A stretch of DNA of 16,312 bases from an uncultured Prevotellaceae bacterium (GTDB lineage Bacteria; Bacteroidota; Bacteroidia; Bacteroidales; Bacteroidaceae): the NCBI GenBank assembly GCA_902803455.1, contig CADCQC010000133.1:1-16312 (forward strand). Reading direction: 5' to 3'. Made by a program: the position numbers and the translations under genes. Positions within the stretch are counted from its first letter, which is position 1; each line of letters opens with the position of its first letter. The notes under the pieces were generated by a model. It was not told the origin of the DNA. It worked only from the letters and a program-made list of their open reading frames with translations, and made no database searches. Shown piece by piece: positions 7,009 through 14,113 of the stretch.

Positions 7009-7928
7009 AGTATATATAAAACTGTCAGCAATCCCACCATCAACAACTCTGCCAACCGGTTGACCCTGATGGCTTTTCTCATATCCTGAGATGTCAGCAG
7101 GCGGTCATTGCTGCCAATATATGGTTTGTCTATCAATTCTCCGAAATAGATATGTGGCCCTCCAAAACGGCAATCAAGAATTCCTGCAAGCGCAGCCTCA
7201 GGATACCCGCTGTTGGGACTGGCATGGCATCTTCCGTAATGCCAGACGAATGAGCACAGTTTCCATTTTCCCGCTACGATCACCATGAGCAAAGCCGTGA
7301 GCCGCGCAGGAATGAAATTCAGCACGTCGTCGGTCTTAGCCGCCACACAACCAAACTCACGATACCGCTGTGTGCGGTATCCCACCATGGAGTCAAGGGT
7401 ATTGGCCATCTTATAAGCCACCATCGCCGGCACTCCCCCCACGGCCAGCCAAAACAAGGGAGCGATCACACCATCACTCAGATTTTCCGCCAACGTCTCC
7501 AAAGCTGCCGTGCGCACCTCTTGTGCAGACAGTGTACTGGTATCTCGTCCAACGATACGTGCCACCTGTCGACGGCCATCCTCCAAAGACCTGTCAACCG
7601 CGAGAAAGACTTGTCGCACCTCTCTGACGAGTGTCGTGCCAGCCAGGCAATAGAAAACCAATACTGTTCGCAGTATGATTGCGGCGGCCACACTGACATC
7701 CATCAGCCATCGGTCCACCAGATAGACGATGAAGAAGGAAGCCATCAGAAGTCCGGCTGCCATCACGCCACCCCAAAGCCTACGGTGCGCTCCCTTGTTG
7801 AGACGGTGTTCAAAAAATGCGATGACCCGTCCGAAAGCCACCACCAGATGCGGCAACCTCTCAGGATCCCCCAGCACTAGATCGAGAATCCATCCCACCA
7901 AAAGAGGGTATAAAAGCGTTTCGTCCAT
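7005..7928 (-). CDS. cbiB: Adenosylcobinamide-phosphate synthase (membrane protein)
   Basis: Joins (R)-1-amino-2-propanol O-2-phosphate, or the related amine, to adenosylcobyric acid to form adenosylcobinamide phosphate. The 307-residue protein is an integral membrane protein, as the family is: hydrophobic segments lie at about 5-18, 52-72 and 80-97, with more in the second half. Conserved stretches include GDPERLPH near residue 20, FGRVI, ALETLAENLSDGVIAPLFW in the middle, MANTLDSMVGYR, and TDDVLNFIPAR. It overlaps the upstream decarboxylase gene by one base (TGATG) and the downstream cobT by four (ATGA). Its position directly after the gene for the enzyme that makes its amine substrate fits the pathway. 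This protein is called CobD in the aerobic-pathway nomenclature. Confidence 0.95.
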   Translation of the reverse strand: MDETLLYPLLVGWILDLVLGDPERLPHLVVAFGRVIAFFEHRLNKGAHRRLWGGVMAAGLLMASFFIVYLVDRWLMDVSVAAAIILRTVLVFYCLAGTTLVREVRQVFLAVDRSLEDGRRQVARIVGRDTSTLSAQEVRTAALETLAENLSDGVIAPLFWLAVGGVPAMVAYKMANTLDSMVGYRTQRYREFGCVAAKTDDVLNFIPARLTALLMVIVAGKWKLCSFVWHYGRCHASPNSGYPEAALAGILDCRFGGPHIYFGELIDKPYIGSNDRLLTSQDMRKAIRVNRLAELLMVGLLTVLYIL

Positions 7929-8920
7929 CAGTTTTTTCTTGATGATTGCACAAAAGAAAGGATAGCCTCCACCAGTCTGTCATTCTCCTGAGGGCTCTGC
8001 GCTGCCACACGGAAATGATGTGGCGTCAGTCCCGTGAAATTGGAGGCATCCCGGATGAGCATCCCTTTTCTGACAGCCAGTTCATCCTTCAGCATGGCTG
8101 CAGCATGGCTCTTGATCTCACACAACATAAAATTGGTTTTTGAAGGATATGCCACCACCTCAGGCAACAGGTTGAGGCACGCCTCCAATCTTCTGGCCTC
8201 AGACAGATAGCGCTCCAATGGAGGCAAGATCCGTTGCCGGTGGCATACCAACCATTTTCCCGCCTCCACCGCCAGCGCATTGACCGCCCATGGGCGGTAG
8301 TTATGGCGAAGCATACTGACGACAGGTTCCGCAGCAGTGACGACTCCCAACCGTAAGCCAGGAACAGCATATCTCTTGGTCATCGACCGTATTTGAATCA
8401 AATGATCGATTTCCGCCGCCTCGTCCGCCGTCATCATCGGTTCCAACGTATAATCCTCATACGACTGGTCGACCACCAGGATCTCATGTCTCTTTGCCAT
8501 ATCAATGACGCTCTCCCGTGACCGCACCTCACCCGTCGGGTTGTTGGGATTACACAACCAGGCGAGCGCGCCCTGTTTCTCCTCCTGATATCCGAAAATC
8601 CTGCACGCATCACCGTATTCACTGAAAGTGGGATATTCCACATGAAAAGTCCTCAAGTCACGAAATGTCTGAGCGATGAGATAAATAGCATCTGTGGCGC
8701 CGCTGGTGACCAGCACCTGTTCTGGAGCGATGCCCCATTCCTTCGCCAACATCCTCTCCAACTGACAGGCCGGTGGCTCAGGATAGTGGCGGATGAGCGG
8801 CATACACGCACATAGATGCCGTTCCAACCCCTCAAGGTCGGCATGGGCATAAATGTTTGAACTGAAATTCACCGTGATGCCCTCATAACGGAACAAGTCA
8901 TCTCCATGTCCGTCAATCAT
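7928..8920 (-). CDS. cobD: Threonine-phosphate decarboxylase-like aminotransferase (CobD family)
   Basis: PLP-dependent enzyme of the class I/II aminotransferase fold, expected to decarboxylate L-threonine O-3-phosphate to aminopropanol phosphate, the linker between the corrin ring and the nucleotide loop. The 330-residue length is slightly short for the family. Seen: N-terminal DGHGDDLF (3-10), a typical opening of CobD-like proteins; TSGATDAIY (72-80), which contacts PLP phosphate; NPNNPTG (124-130); DQSYEDY (151-157); SMTKRYAVPGLRLG (179-192) with Lys182 as the PLP Schiff base; and HHFRVA near the C-terminus for carboxylate binding. It overlaps cobQ by 8 bases and cbiB by one. Histidinol-phosphate aminotransferase is the usual confusion, but the operon (cobQ before, cbiB after) decides for the B12 role. 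Confidence 0.88.
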   Translation of the reverse strand: MIDGHGDDLFRYEGITVNFSSNIYAHADLEGLERHLCACMPLIRHYPEPPACQLERMLAKEWGIAPEQVLVTSGATDAIYLIAQTFRDLRTFHVEYPTFSEYGDACRIFGYQEEKQGALAWLCNPNNPTGEVRSRESVIDMAKRHEILVVDQSYEDYTLEPMMTADEAAEIDHLIQIRSMTKRYAVPGLRLGVVTAAEPVVSMLRHNYRPWAVNALAVEAGKWLVCHRQRILPPLERYLSEARRLEACLNLLPEVVAYPSKTNFMLCEIKSHAAAMLKDELAVRKGMLIRDASNFTGLTPHHFRVAAQSPQENDRLVEAILSFVQSSRKN

Positions 8921-10433
8921 GGCCTTTCAGTATTTGATACAACAGTGTCATGTCCACATGTCTGCGTACATGGTCAGCCAATAGGTCATACTGCTGTTGC
9001 TTAAAGGTATGGTAATCAAATGGCATGGCGCTCTCCTTGATCTTCTCGGCAAAAGGTTGCAACAGCATGTTGATGAAATCTGTATGATCGAGAATACCAT
9101 GGACATAGGTTCCCATGCATTTGCCGTTGACACAGCAGCCGTCCACCTTCCCGTCTTCCATCTCCACGAGTGGAGCGACATCTTTGTCCTCCGTCAGCAC
9201 TGTCTCACCCATGTGGATCTCATAACCTGTCATCCACCGGGAGTCCTTCAACCGGAATCTCACTTGTCGGGTGGTTTTTTCCTCTGTCATCGTGGTAGTG
9301 GTGGGCAACAGTCCCAATCCGGGTATTCTTTCCAAGTCACTTTCCAGATGCAAGGGGTCGTTGATTTCCTGTCCCATCATCTGATATCCCCCACAGATGC
9401 CAAAGACTGCCGTGCCCTGTCGATACGCCCTGACGATGGCTTGCGCGGCACCATTGCGTCTGAGTTCATACAGGTCACTGATCGTGGATTTAGTACCCGG
9501 CAGAAGAATGATGTCGCTTTTGAGCAAGTCATCTGTGTTGCTCGTATAAAACAAGTGCACCCTTGGGTCACGCTCCAGCACATTGAAATCGGTAAAGTTG
9601 GAGATATGCCTCAACAAAACCACAGCCACATTGACTCGGCCCCGTTCAGCCTGCATCGACTTGGCAGCCAGGTCGACACTGTCCTCTTCCTCCACATAGA
9701 TATCCTTGAAATAAGGTATGACACCCAGCACCGGCACATGACAGATATCCTCCAGCATTTTTCTTCCGTCGTCGAAAAGTCGCAGATCACCCCGGAATTT
9801 ATTGATGATGACACCCTTGATGCGCTGCCGGTCCTCCTCATCCTGTAAGGCGATGCTGCCATACACCGCAGCAAACACACCACCTCTGTCGATATCGCCG
9901 ACAAGGATGACATCCGCATCCGCATGACGGGCCATGGGCATATTGACGATATCTGTCGACCGCAAGTTGATTTCAGAGATGCTCCCAGCCCCCTCCATCA
10001 CGATGGGATTGAACTGCTGGTTCAACCGATCGAATGCCGCACAGACCTCCTTCCAATAATCGATGTCATCAGTACCTTTCATAGATACTCCAGCCTCATG
10101 CCGCCTTCTCCAGAAATCGTATGCGTCACGACTTCCGACAGGTTTACCATTGAGCACCACCTGACTATTGTGGTCGGATTGTGGTTTGAGGAGCAGAGGA
10201 TTCATGTCTGTATGGCAGGGGATTCCCGCCGCCTCTGCCTGAACAGCCTGAGCCCGTCCGATCTCAAGTCCCTCAGGCGTGACGAAAGAATTCAGCGCCA
10301 TGTTTTGCGCTTTGAAAGGAGCGGGGCTATATCCATCTTGTAGGAAGATACGGCAAAAAGCCGCAGCGAGCACGCTCTTGCCCACGTCGCTGCCTGTTCC
10401 TGCCAGCATCAAAGGATGTAATGTCTGTTTCAT
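8913..10433 (-). CDS. cobQ: Adenosylcobyric acid synthase (glutamine-hydrolysing)
   Basis: ATP- and glutamine-dependent amidation of four side chains (b, d, e, g) of adenosylcobyrinic acid a,c-diamide to cobyric acid; called CbiP in the anaerobic naming. The 506-residue protein has two domains. The N-terminal synthetase-like domain has the P-loop AGTGSDVGKS (11-20), KAQNMALNS (41-49), LLKPQSD (81-87), EGAGSISEINLR (147-158) and GDIDRGG (179-185). The C-terminal class I glutaminase domain has GICGGYQMMG (345-354) with Cys347, GYEIHMGET (403-411), and YVHGI (443-447) with the catalytic His445. Start ATG at 10433 overlaps the cbiA stop by four bases (ATGA). All catalytic motifs are intact. CobQ versus CbiP is a naming matter only. 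Confidence 0.96.
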   Translation of the reverse strand: MKQTLHPLMLAGTGSDVGKSVLAAAFCRIFLQDGYSPAPFKAQNMALNSFVTPEGLEIGRAQAVQAEAAGIPCHTDMNPLLLKPQSDHNSQVVLNGKPVGSRDAYDFWRRRHEAGVSMKGTDDIDYWKEVCAAFDRLNQQFNPIVMEGAGSISEINLRSTDIVNMPMARHADADVILVGDIDRGGVFAAVYGSIALQDEEDRQRIKGVIINKFRGDLRLFDDGRKMLEDICHVPVLGVIPYFKDIYVEEEDSVDLAAKSMQAERGRVNVAVVLLRHISNFTDFNVLERDPRVHLFYTSNTDDLLKSDIILLPGTKSTISDLYELRRNGAAQAIVRAYRQGTAVFGICGGYQMMGQEINDPLHLESDLERIPGLGLLPTTTTMTEEKTTRQVRFRLKDSRWMTGYEIHMGETVLTEDKDVAPLVEMEDGKVDGCCVNGKCMGTYVHGILDHTDFINMLLQPFAEKIKESAMPFDYHTFKQQQYDLLADHVRRHVDMTLLYQILKGHD

Positions 10434-11707
10434 GATGAGAATAAAGAAAGAAGGTCATTCGTCCCCCAATACAGATGGGTGTAACTGGCAAAGATATTCC
10501 CATTGCGGAAAATGGTCGTATCCACCCCACGGCCACCGGCATCCGTCACAGGAATGGAAGAAGCGGGCTTGTCTCCCATGAATTGGGTATAATGAAACTC
10601 ATGGCCACGATATTCGAGATCATTGACGAAGAACCGGCGATAGCCCAACGACAGTTTCCGGTCCTCTTTGCGCGCCGTGATGGTGGCCGGCAAGACGCCA
10701 CACATAGGAAACGTCCCCTCGTCGGTGACGATGCTGCGACAGAGATAGATCATGCCGCCACATTCTGCCACCACACGTCCTCCACGACCGGCATAGGTCT
10801 TGATGGAATCACGTGTGCGTTGAGCACCAACCAACTCCTGTAAATGTTTCTCAGGATACCCACCTGGCAGATAGAGCAGATCGATGTCTTCAGGGATAGC
10901 CACATCATCTTCCGGTTGGAAGAAATCATAGTGCTCAAATCGGTCTAATGTCTCCTGATAAAGGAAAGAAAAAGCCTCCCCATCACAAGCGATAAGTGTT
11001 TTTCCTGGGATGAGTCTGCAAGCAGAAGAAGTAACTGCAGGCCGTGGCATGGATGTGAGTTGCAACAGGCGTCTCCAGTTGACCGACTTGTCCATGATGC
11101 CTACCCATTCATCGGCCTGTGTCATCTGAGAGAAATCCAACCCCAGATAGCGCGACCCTGTGCCCAGTTGGTCATTTCTGGGCACCATGCCAAGACACTC
11201 GATACCCACATCCTCACACACCTGACGCAGCATCTCCTGATGACGCGTACTCCCCACCTTATTGAAGATGACACCAGCTATACGGATCTGCTGATTGAAA
11301 TGGAGGAAGCCAGACAATAATGGAGCGACCGAATAAGCGGCCGACCGGGCATCCACCACCAGCACGACGGGGAGCGACAACACCTGTGCCACCTCGGCAG
11401 ACGAACCTCTATCACGGTCGTATCCATCAAAAAGTCCCATCATGCCTTCTACCACACAGATGTCGGCCTTTGAGGCGTAACGGGCATACAACTCACCGAT
11501 ATGCTGAGGTGAGGCCATGAACGTATCAAGGTTGACACTTGGGTGCCCACAGACATCACGATGGAATTTGGTGTCGATATAATCGGGACCGCATTTGAAA
11601 GGCTGCACACGGTAACCTTTCCCTGTCAACAATGCCATCAGACCTCTGGCAATCGTTGTCTTACCAGAGCCACTTGCAGGAGCAGCCAAAAGAAATTGTG
11701 GTATCAT
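10430..11707 (-). CDS. cbiA: Cobyrinic acid a,c-diamide synthase
   Basis: Glutamine- and ATP-dependent amidation of the a and c acetate chains of cobyrinic acid; first gene of the minus-strand operon. The ATG at 11707 gives a 425-residue protein beginning MIPQFLLAAPASGSGKTT, a family-typical N-terminus; an in-frame TTG at 11716 would add three residues. Motifs: P-loop ASGSGKTT (11-18), KCGPDYID (38-45), VVEGMMGLFDG (85-95), RSAAYS (121-126), PGGYPE (281-286), AECGGMIYL (314-322) with the glutaminase Cys316, and LGYRRF plus GHEFHYT in the C-terminal part. A -7 element (TATTTTTG, minus strand) ends only seven bases before the ATG, so the transcript may be leaderless or nearly so. No cobalamin riboswitch is seen on this strand. 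Confidence 0.95.
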   Translation of the reverse strand: MIPQFLLAAPASGSGKTTIARGLMALLTGKGYRVQPFKCGPDYIDTKFHRDVCGHPSVNLDTFMASPQHIGELYARYASKADICVVEGMMGLFDGYDRDRGSSAEVAQVLSLPVVLVVDARSAAYSVAPLLSGFLHFNQQIRIAGVIFNKVGSTRHQEMLRQVCEDVGIECLGMVPRNDQLGTGSRYLGLDFSQMTQADEWVGIMDKSVNWRRLLQLTSMPRPAVTSSACRLIPGKTLIACDGEAFSFLYQETLDRFEHYDFFQPEDDVAIPEDIDLLYLPGGYPEKHLQELVGAQRTRDSIKTYAGRGGRVVAECGGMIYLCRSIVTDEGTFPMCGVLPATITARKEDRKLSLGYRRFFVNDLEYRGHEFHYTQFMGDKPASSIPVTDAGGRGVDTTIFRNGNIFASYTHLYWGTNDLLSLFSS

Positions 11708-11713
11708 CGGCTG

Positions 11714-11721
11714 CAAAAATA
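11714..11721 (-). promoter_or_regulatory. Candidate -7 element of the cbiA-cobQ-cobD-cbiB-cobT operon
   Basis: The minus strand reads TATTTTTG here, a perfect TAnnTTTG -7 element, six bases before the cbiA ATG. A correctly spaced -33 TTTG is not found (the nearest is 12 bases away). If used, transcription would start at or within a few bases of the start codon. Confidence 0.45.
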
Positions 11722-11762
11722 GAAAAAAAAATCCAAATATGCATGTTTATCAAAAAAAGTTG

Positions 11763-11770
11763 TATTTTTG
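11763..11770 (+). promoter_or_regulatory. Candidate -7 element of the riboswitch-btuB operon
   Basis: TATTTTTG is a perfect TAnnTTTG element directly followed by CA, as in many Bacteroidetes promoters. It lies just ahead of the first riboswitch bases, so transcription would start around 11776 and include the whole aptamer. A good -33 element at the right spacing is not seen. It diverges from the minus-strand element 42 bases away. Confidence 0.6.
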
Positions 11771-11775
11771 CACTG

Positions 11776-11942
11776 TCAACGGAAATCGTGATGGCCGATG
11801 CCATCCTGATGCAAGGGAATACGGTGAGAATCCGGAACTGTACCTGCAGCTGTGATCCCCCTTTGACAAGTCTGTCTGTATAACGCCACTGGTATCAGAC
11901 CGGGAAGGTAAGACGGACTGGGGAAAGTCAGAAGACCTGCCA
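11776..11942 (+). promoter_or_regulatory. Cobalamin riboswitch (B12 element) aptamer
   Basis: Adenosylcobalamin-type aptamer in the leader of the btuB-cbiK-receptor operon; binding normally lowers expression. Conserved blocks appear in the expected order: a GATGGC/GCCATC hairpin (11790-11805), AAGGGAAT (11813-11820), GGTGAGAATCC (11823-11833), the CTG-TACCTG-CAG loop 5 region followed by GCTGTGATC (about 11837-11858), GCCACTGG (11885-11892), CCGGGAAGGTAAG (11900-11912), and the B12 box AGTCAGAAGACCTGCC (11926-11941). The match to the family is unmistakable by eye. It lies only on the plus strand and so governs the uptake genes, not the divergent biosynthesis operon. Confidence 0.95.
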
Positions 11943-11959
11943 TGACATCATTTATCAAT

Positions 11960-11981
11960 CAGCGTACAGGAAAATGCGCTG
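11960..11981 (+). promoter_or_regulatory. Riboswitch expression-platform hairpin (L13-like) ahead of btuB
   Basis: CAGCGTA (11960-11966) pairs with TGCGCTG (11975-11981) around the 8-base loop CAGGAAAA, including one G-U pair. The loop's CAGG is complementary to the CCTG in aptamer loop 5 (TACCTG), the pairing expected for the L5-L13 kissing interaction of cobalamin riboswitches. The hairpin ends 14 bases before the chosen btuB ATG at 11996. Ligand-stabilised kissing would then hold the initiation region closed, so regulation is probably translational. No U-tract terminator is present here. Confidence 0.6.
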
Positions 11982-11995
11982 CGATTCTCATGCTT

Positions 11996-14113
11996 ATGAA
12001 GAGACCTTTTACTGTATGGGCATTATTATGCCTATTTTCCTTTGTATCGGCGCAAACCATCTTGAAAGAAGATTCTTTGCAGGAAGTGGTTGTGACGGGT
12101 ACCGGCACCTATCATCTGCTCAAGAATGCCCCTGTGCAGACAGAAGTCATTTCTGGCAAACTGCTGGAAAACTATGCAGGCCGGTCTTTAGAGGAAATCC
12201 TCAGCGGCCTGACCGCCTCTTTCGCCTTCAACGAGGACGATATGGGAAGTCAGATGCAAATGAACGGCCTGGGCAACTCCTATATCCTCATACTGGTGGA
12301 TGGCAAACGTCTGCACGGCGATAATGGTGGCGAGAACGATCTGGGACAGATTGATCCTGCCCGTATCGAGCGCATCGAGATCGTGAAAGGTGCCGCTTCG
12401 GCCCTTTACGGATCGGATGCCATCGCAGGTGTCATCAACATCATCACCCGCAAACAGGAGAGCAACATCCAGTTGGAGAACGAGACACGTGGCGGCAGTT
12501 ACGGTGACCTGCGGCAGCACAATGCTGTGGGACTGATGCTGGGACCTGTGCGCAGTTTCACCAACTTCCATTACCGCCGCACCGACGGTTGGCGCAACTT
12601 CGAAATGGAAGCTCCCGAACGCTATGGCGGGCGCATCATCACAAACACGATGAACAAGACGGTAAGCAAGAACCAACTCTGGCAGTTGTCAGAACGCCTG
12701 TCCATCCAACCAGGCAAAGGGATGGATGCCTATGCGGAAGGAATGCTTTACCATAAGCGTATCTTCCATCCCCGTGGCGGCGACTCTGAAGTCGCCCATT
12801 ACTATGACCTGTCGTATGACGATGCGGCATTGGCGGCCGGATGGTCATGGAACATGGCTGGTGATCATATTCTGACTGCCGACGTGACATGGAACCGACA
12901 TGCCTACTACTACGACTACACCTCGCTCAATGGTGTTCTTGACGAAACAGATCCCTCGCCCTACGCCCCCATCTACTTCGATGGCGACAGGGTACTGCAG
13001 TCTGACCAACGGCGTGCGATGGTACAGCTGAAAGGAGTCTTCACACTCCCCAGAAAACAACGGCTCAGTGTAGGCTATGACTACCGCTATGACTGGCTGA
13101 AAGCCCCCAACCGCGTCGCAGAAGGTAAGGTGACAGACTGGACACAGGCTTTTTATGCACAAGACGAATGGTCACCCTTGGAAAATCTGAACATCACCGC
13201 CGGTTTGCGACTGGATCACAACCAGCAATTCGGTACACGCCTCACACCAAAGGTCAGCGGCATGCTGTCACTGGGCGATGTGATCATCCGTGCTTCATGG
13301 GCACAGGGTTTCAAATCCCCCACGCCCAAGGAACTGCACTACCGCTACATGAGCAACATGGCAGGACTCTGCTTGGGCAACACGGACCTGAAACCACAAA
13401 CCAGCAATTATTATTCGCTGAGCGCTGAATACCGCGTCAGTCAGATGAGCATCAGTCTGACCGGTTATTACAATCGGGTGGACCACATGATCAGTCTGGT
13501 CAAAATCCCTTTGTCACAGGCACCAGGCGATTTCATCATCCAATATCATCCCCAATTGGTACAGCAGTACAAGAATCTTGAGGATGCCTACACCACAGGC
13601 CTCGATCTCAACGTGAAGTACAATGTGAACAAAGACATTTCGCTGGGTGGCAGTTACAGTTACTTGCAGGCGCGAGGCAGCGTCTACGATGAAGAAACCG
13701 ACCAATTCAGGCGCCTCACCATCAACGGCACCGCCCACCACAAAGGCACGCTCTATGCCACGTGGAATCATCGTTTCAGTCGTGACTACCGCATTGGCGT
13801 CGGTCTCTACGGGCGTGCCTCGACCAAACGCTACTATGAGAAACACGGCAACGGCAAGGGTTATCAACTCTGGCGGATTTCCACCACACATGAACTTGGT
13901 CACAGCAAGACATTGACCTGGCGCGCTGAGGCAGGTGTAGACAATATTTTCAACTATGTGGACGATACCCCGCATGGCATGCACATCGGCACCACCACAG
14001 CAGGTACCACCATCTATGCCTCACTGATCGTCAGGTTTAATCACGGAAAGAAAATCAAATACAATCAACATTATTCAACTTTAAAAACAAACAGAAATGA
14101 AGAACAAGATTAA
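11996..14113 (+). CDS. btuB: TonB-dependent outer-membrane receptor, BtuB type
   Basis: Predicted outer-membrane 22-strand barrel importing cobalamin or another corrinoid with TonB energy. The ATG at 11996 opens a signal peptide (MKRPF, hydrophobic core, VSA-Q cleavage near 19-20); the in-frame ATG at 11942 would put the start inside the riboswitch platform and add a non-signal extension. The plug begins with the TonB-box-like LQEVVVTGTG (28-37), then MNGLGNSYILILVDGKRL (89-106), RIERIEIVKGAASALYGSDAIAGVINIITR. The 705-residue length and the absence of the carboxypeptidase-like N-terminal domain of SusC proteins fit a BtuB/FepA-type receptor. The B12 riboswitch directly upstream gives the substrate. 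After the last likely barrel strand (YASLIVRF) a polar tail of about 27 residues follows, which is unusual; its last 17 bases overlap the next gene. Confidence 0.88.
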   Translation: MKRPFTVWALLCLFSFVSAQTILKEDSLQEVVVTGTGTYHLLKNAPVQTEVISGKLLENYAGRSLEEILSGLTASFAFNEDDMGSQMQMNGLGNSYILILVDGKRLHGDNGGENDLGQIDPARIERIEIVKGAASALYGSDAIAGVINIITRKQESNIQLENETRGGSYGDLRQHNAVGLMLGPVRSFTNFHYRRTDGWRNFEMEAPERYGGRIITNTMNKTVSKNQLWQLSERLSIQPGKGMDAYAEGMLYHKRIFHPRGGDSEVAHYYDLSYDDAALAAGWSWNMAGDHILTADVTWNRHAYYYDYTSLNGVLDETDPSPYAPIYFDGDRVLQSDQRRAMVQLKGVFTLPRKQRLSVGYDYRYDWLKAPNRVAEGKVTDWTQAFYAQDEWSPLENLNITAGLRLDHNQQFGTRLTPKVSGMLSLGDVIIRASWAQGFKSPTPKELHYRYMSNMAGLCLGNTDLKPQTSNYYSLSAEYRVSQMSISLTGYYNRVDHMISLVKIPLSQAPGDFIIQYHPQLVQQYKNLEDAYTTGLDLNVKYNVNKDISLGGSYSYLQARGSVYDEETDQFRRLTINGTAHHKGTLYATWNHRFSRDYRIGVGLYGRASTKRYYEKHGNGKGYQLWRISTTHELGHSKTLTWRAEAGVDNIFNYVDDTPHGMHIGTTTAGTTIYASLIVRFNHGKKIKYNQHYSTLKTNRNEEQD

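Noticed and set aside
8997..9848. Long plus-strand open frame (283 codons) antisense to cobQ
   Set aside because: It lies wholly inside cobQ, which has complete family motifs throughout. The translation has no recognisable domain and is typical of a shadow frame.
11942..11995. Upstream ATG at 11942 as the btuB start
   Set aside because: It directly abuts the B12 box and would translate the platform hairpin. The added residues are not signal-like, whereas ATG 11996 opens a clean signal peptide.
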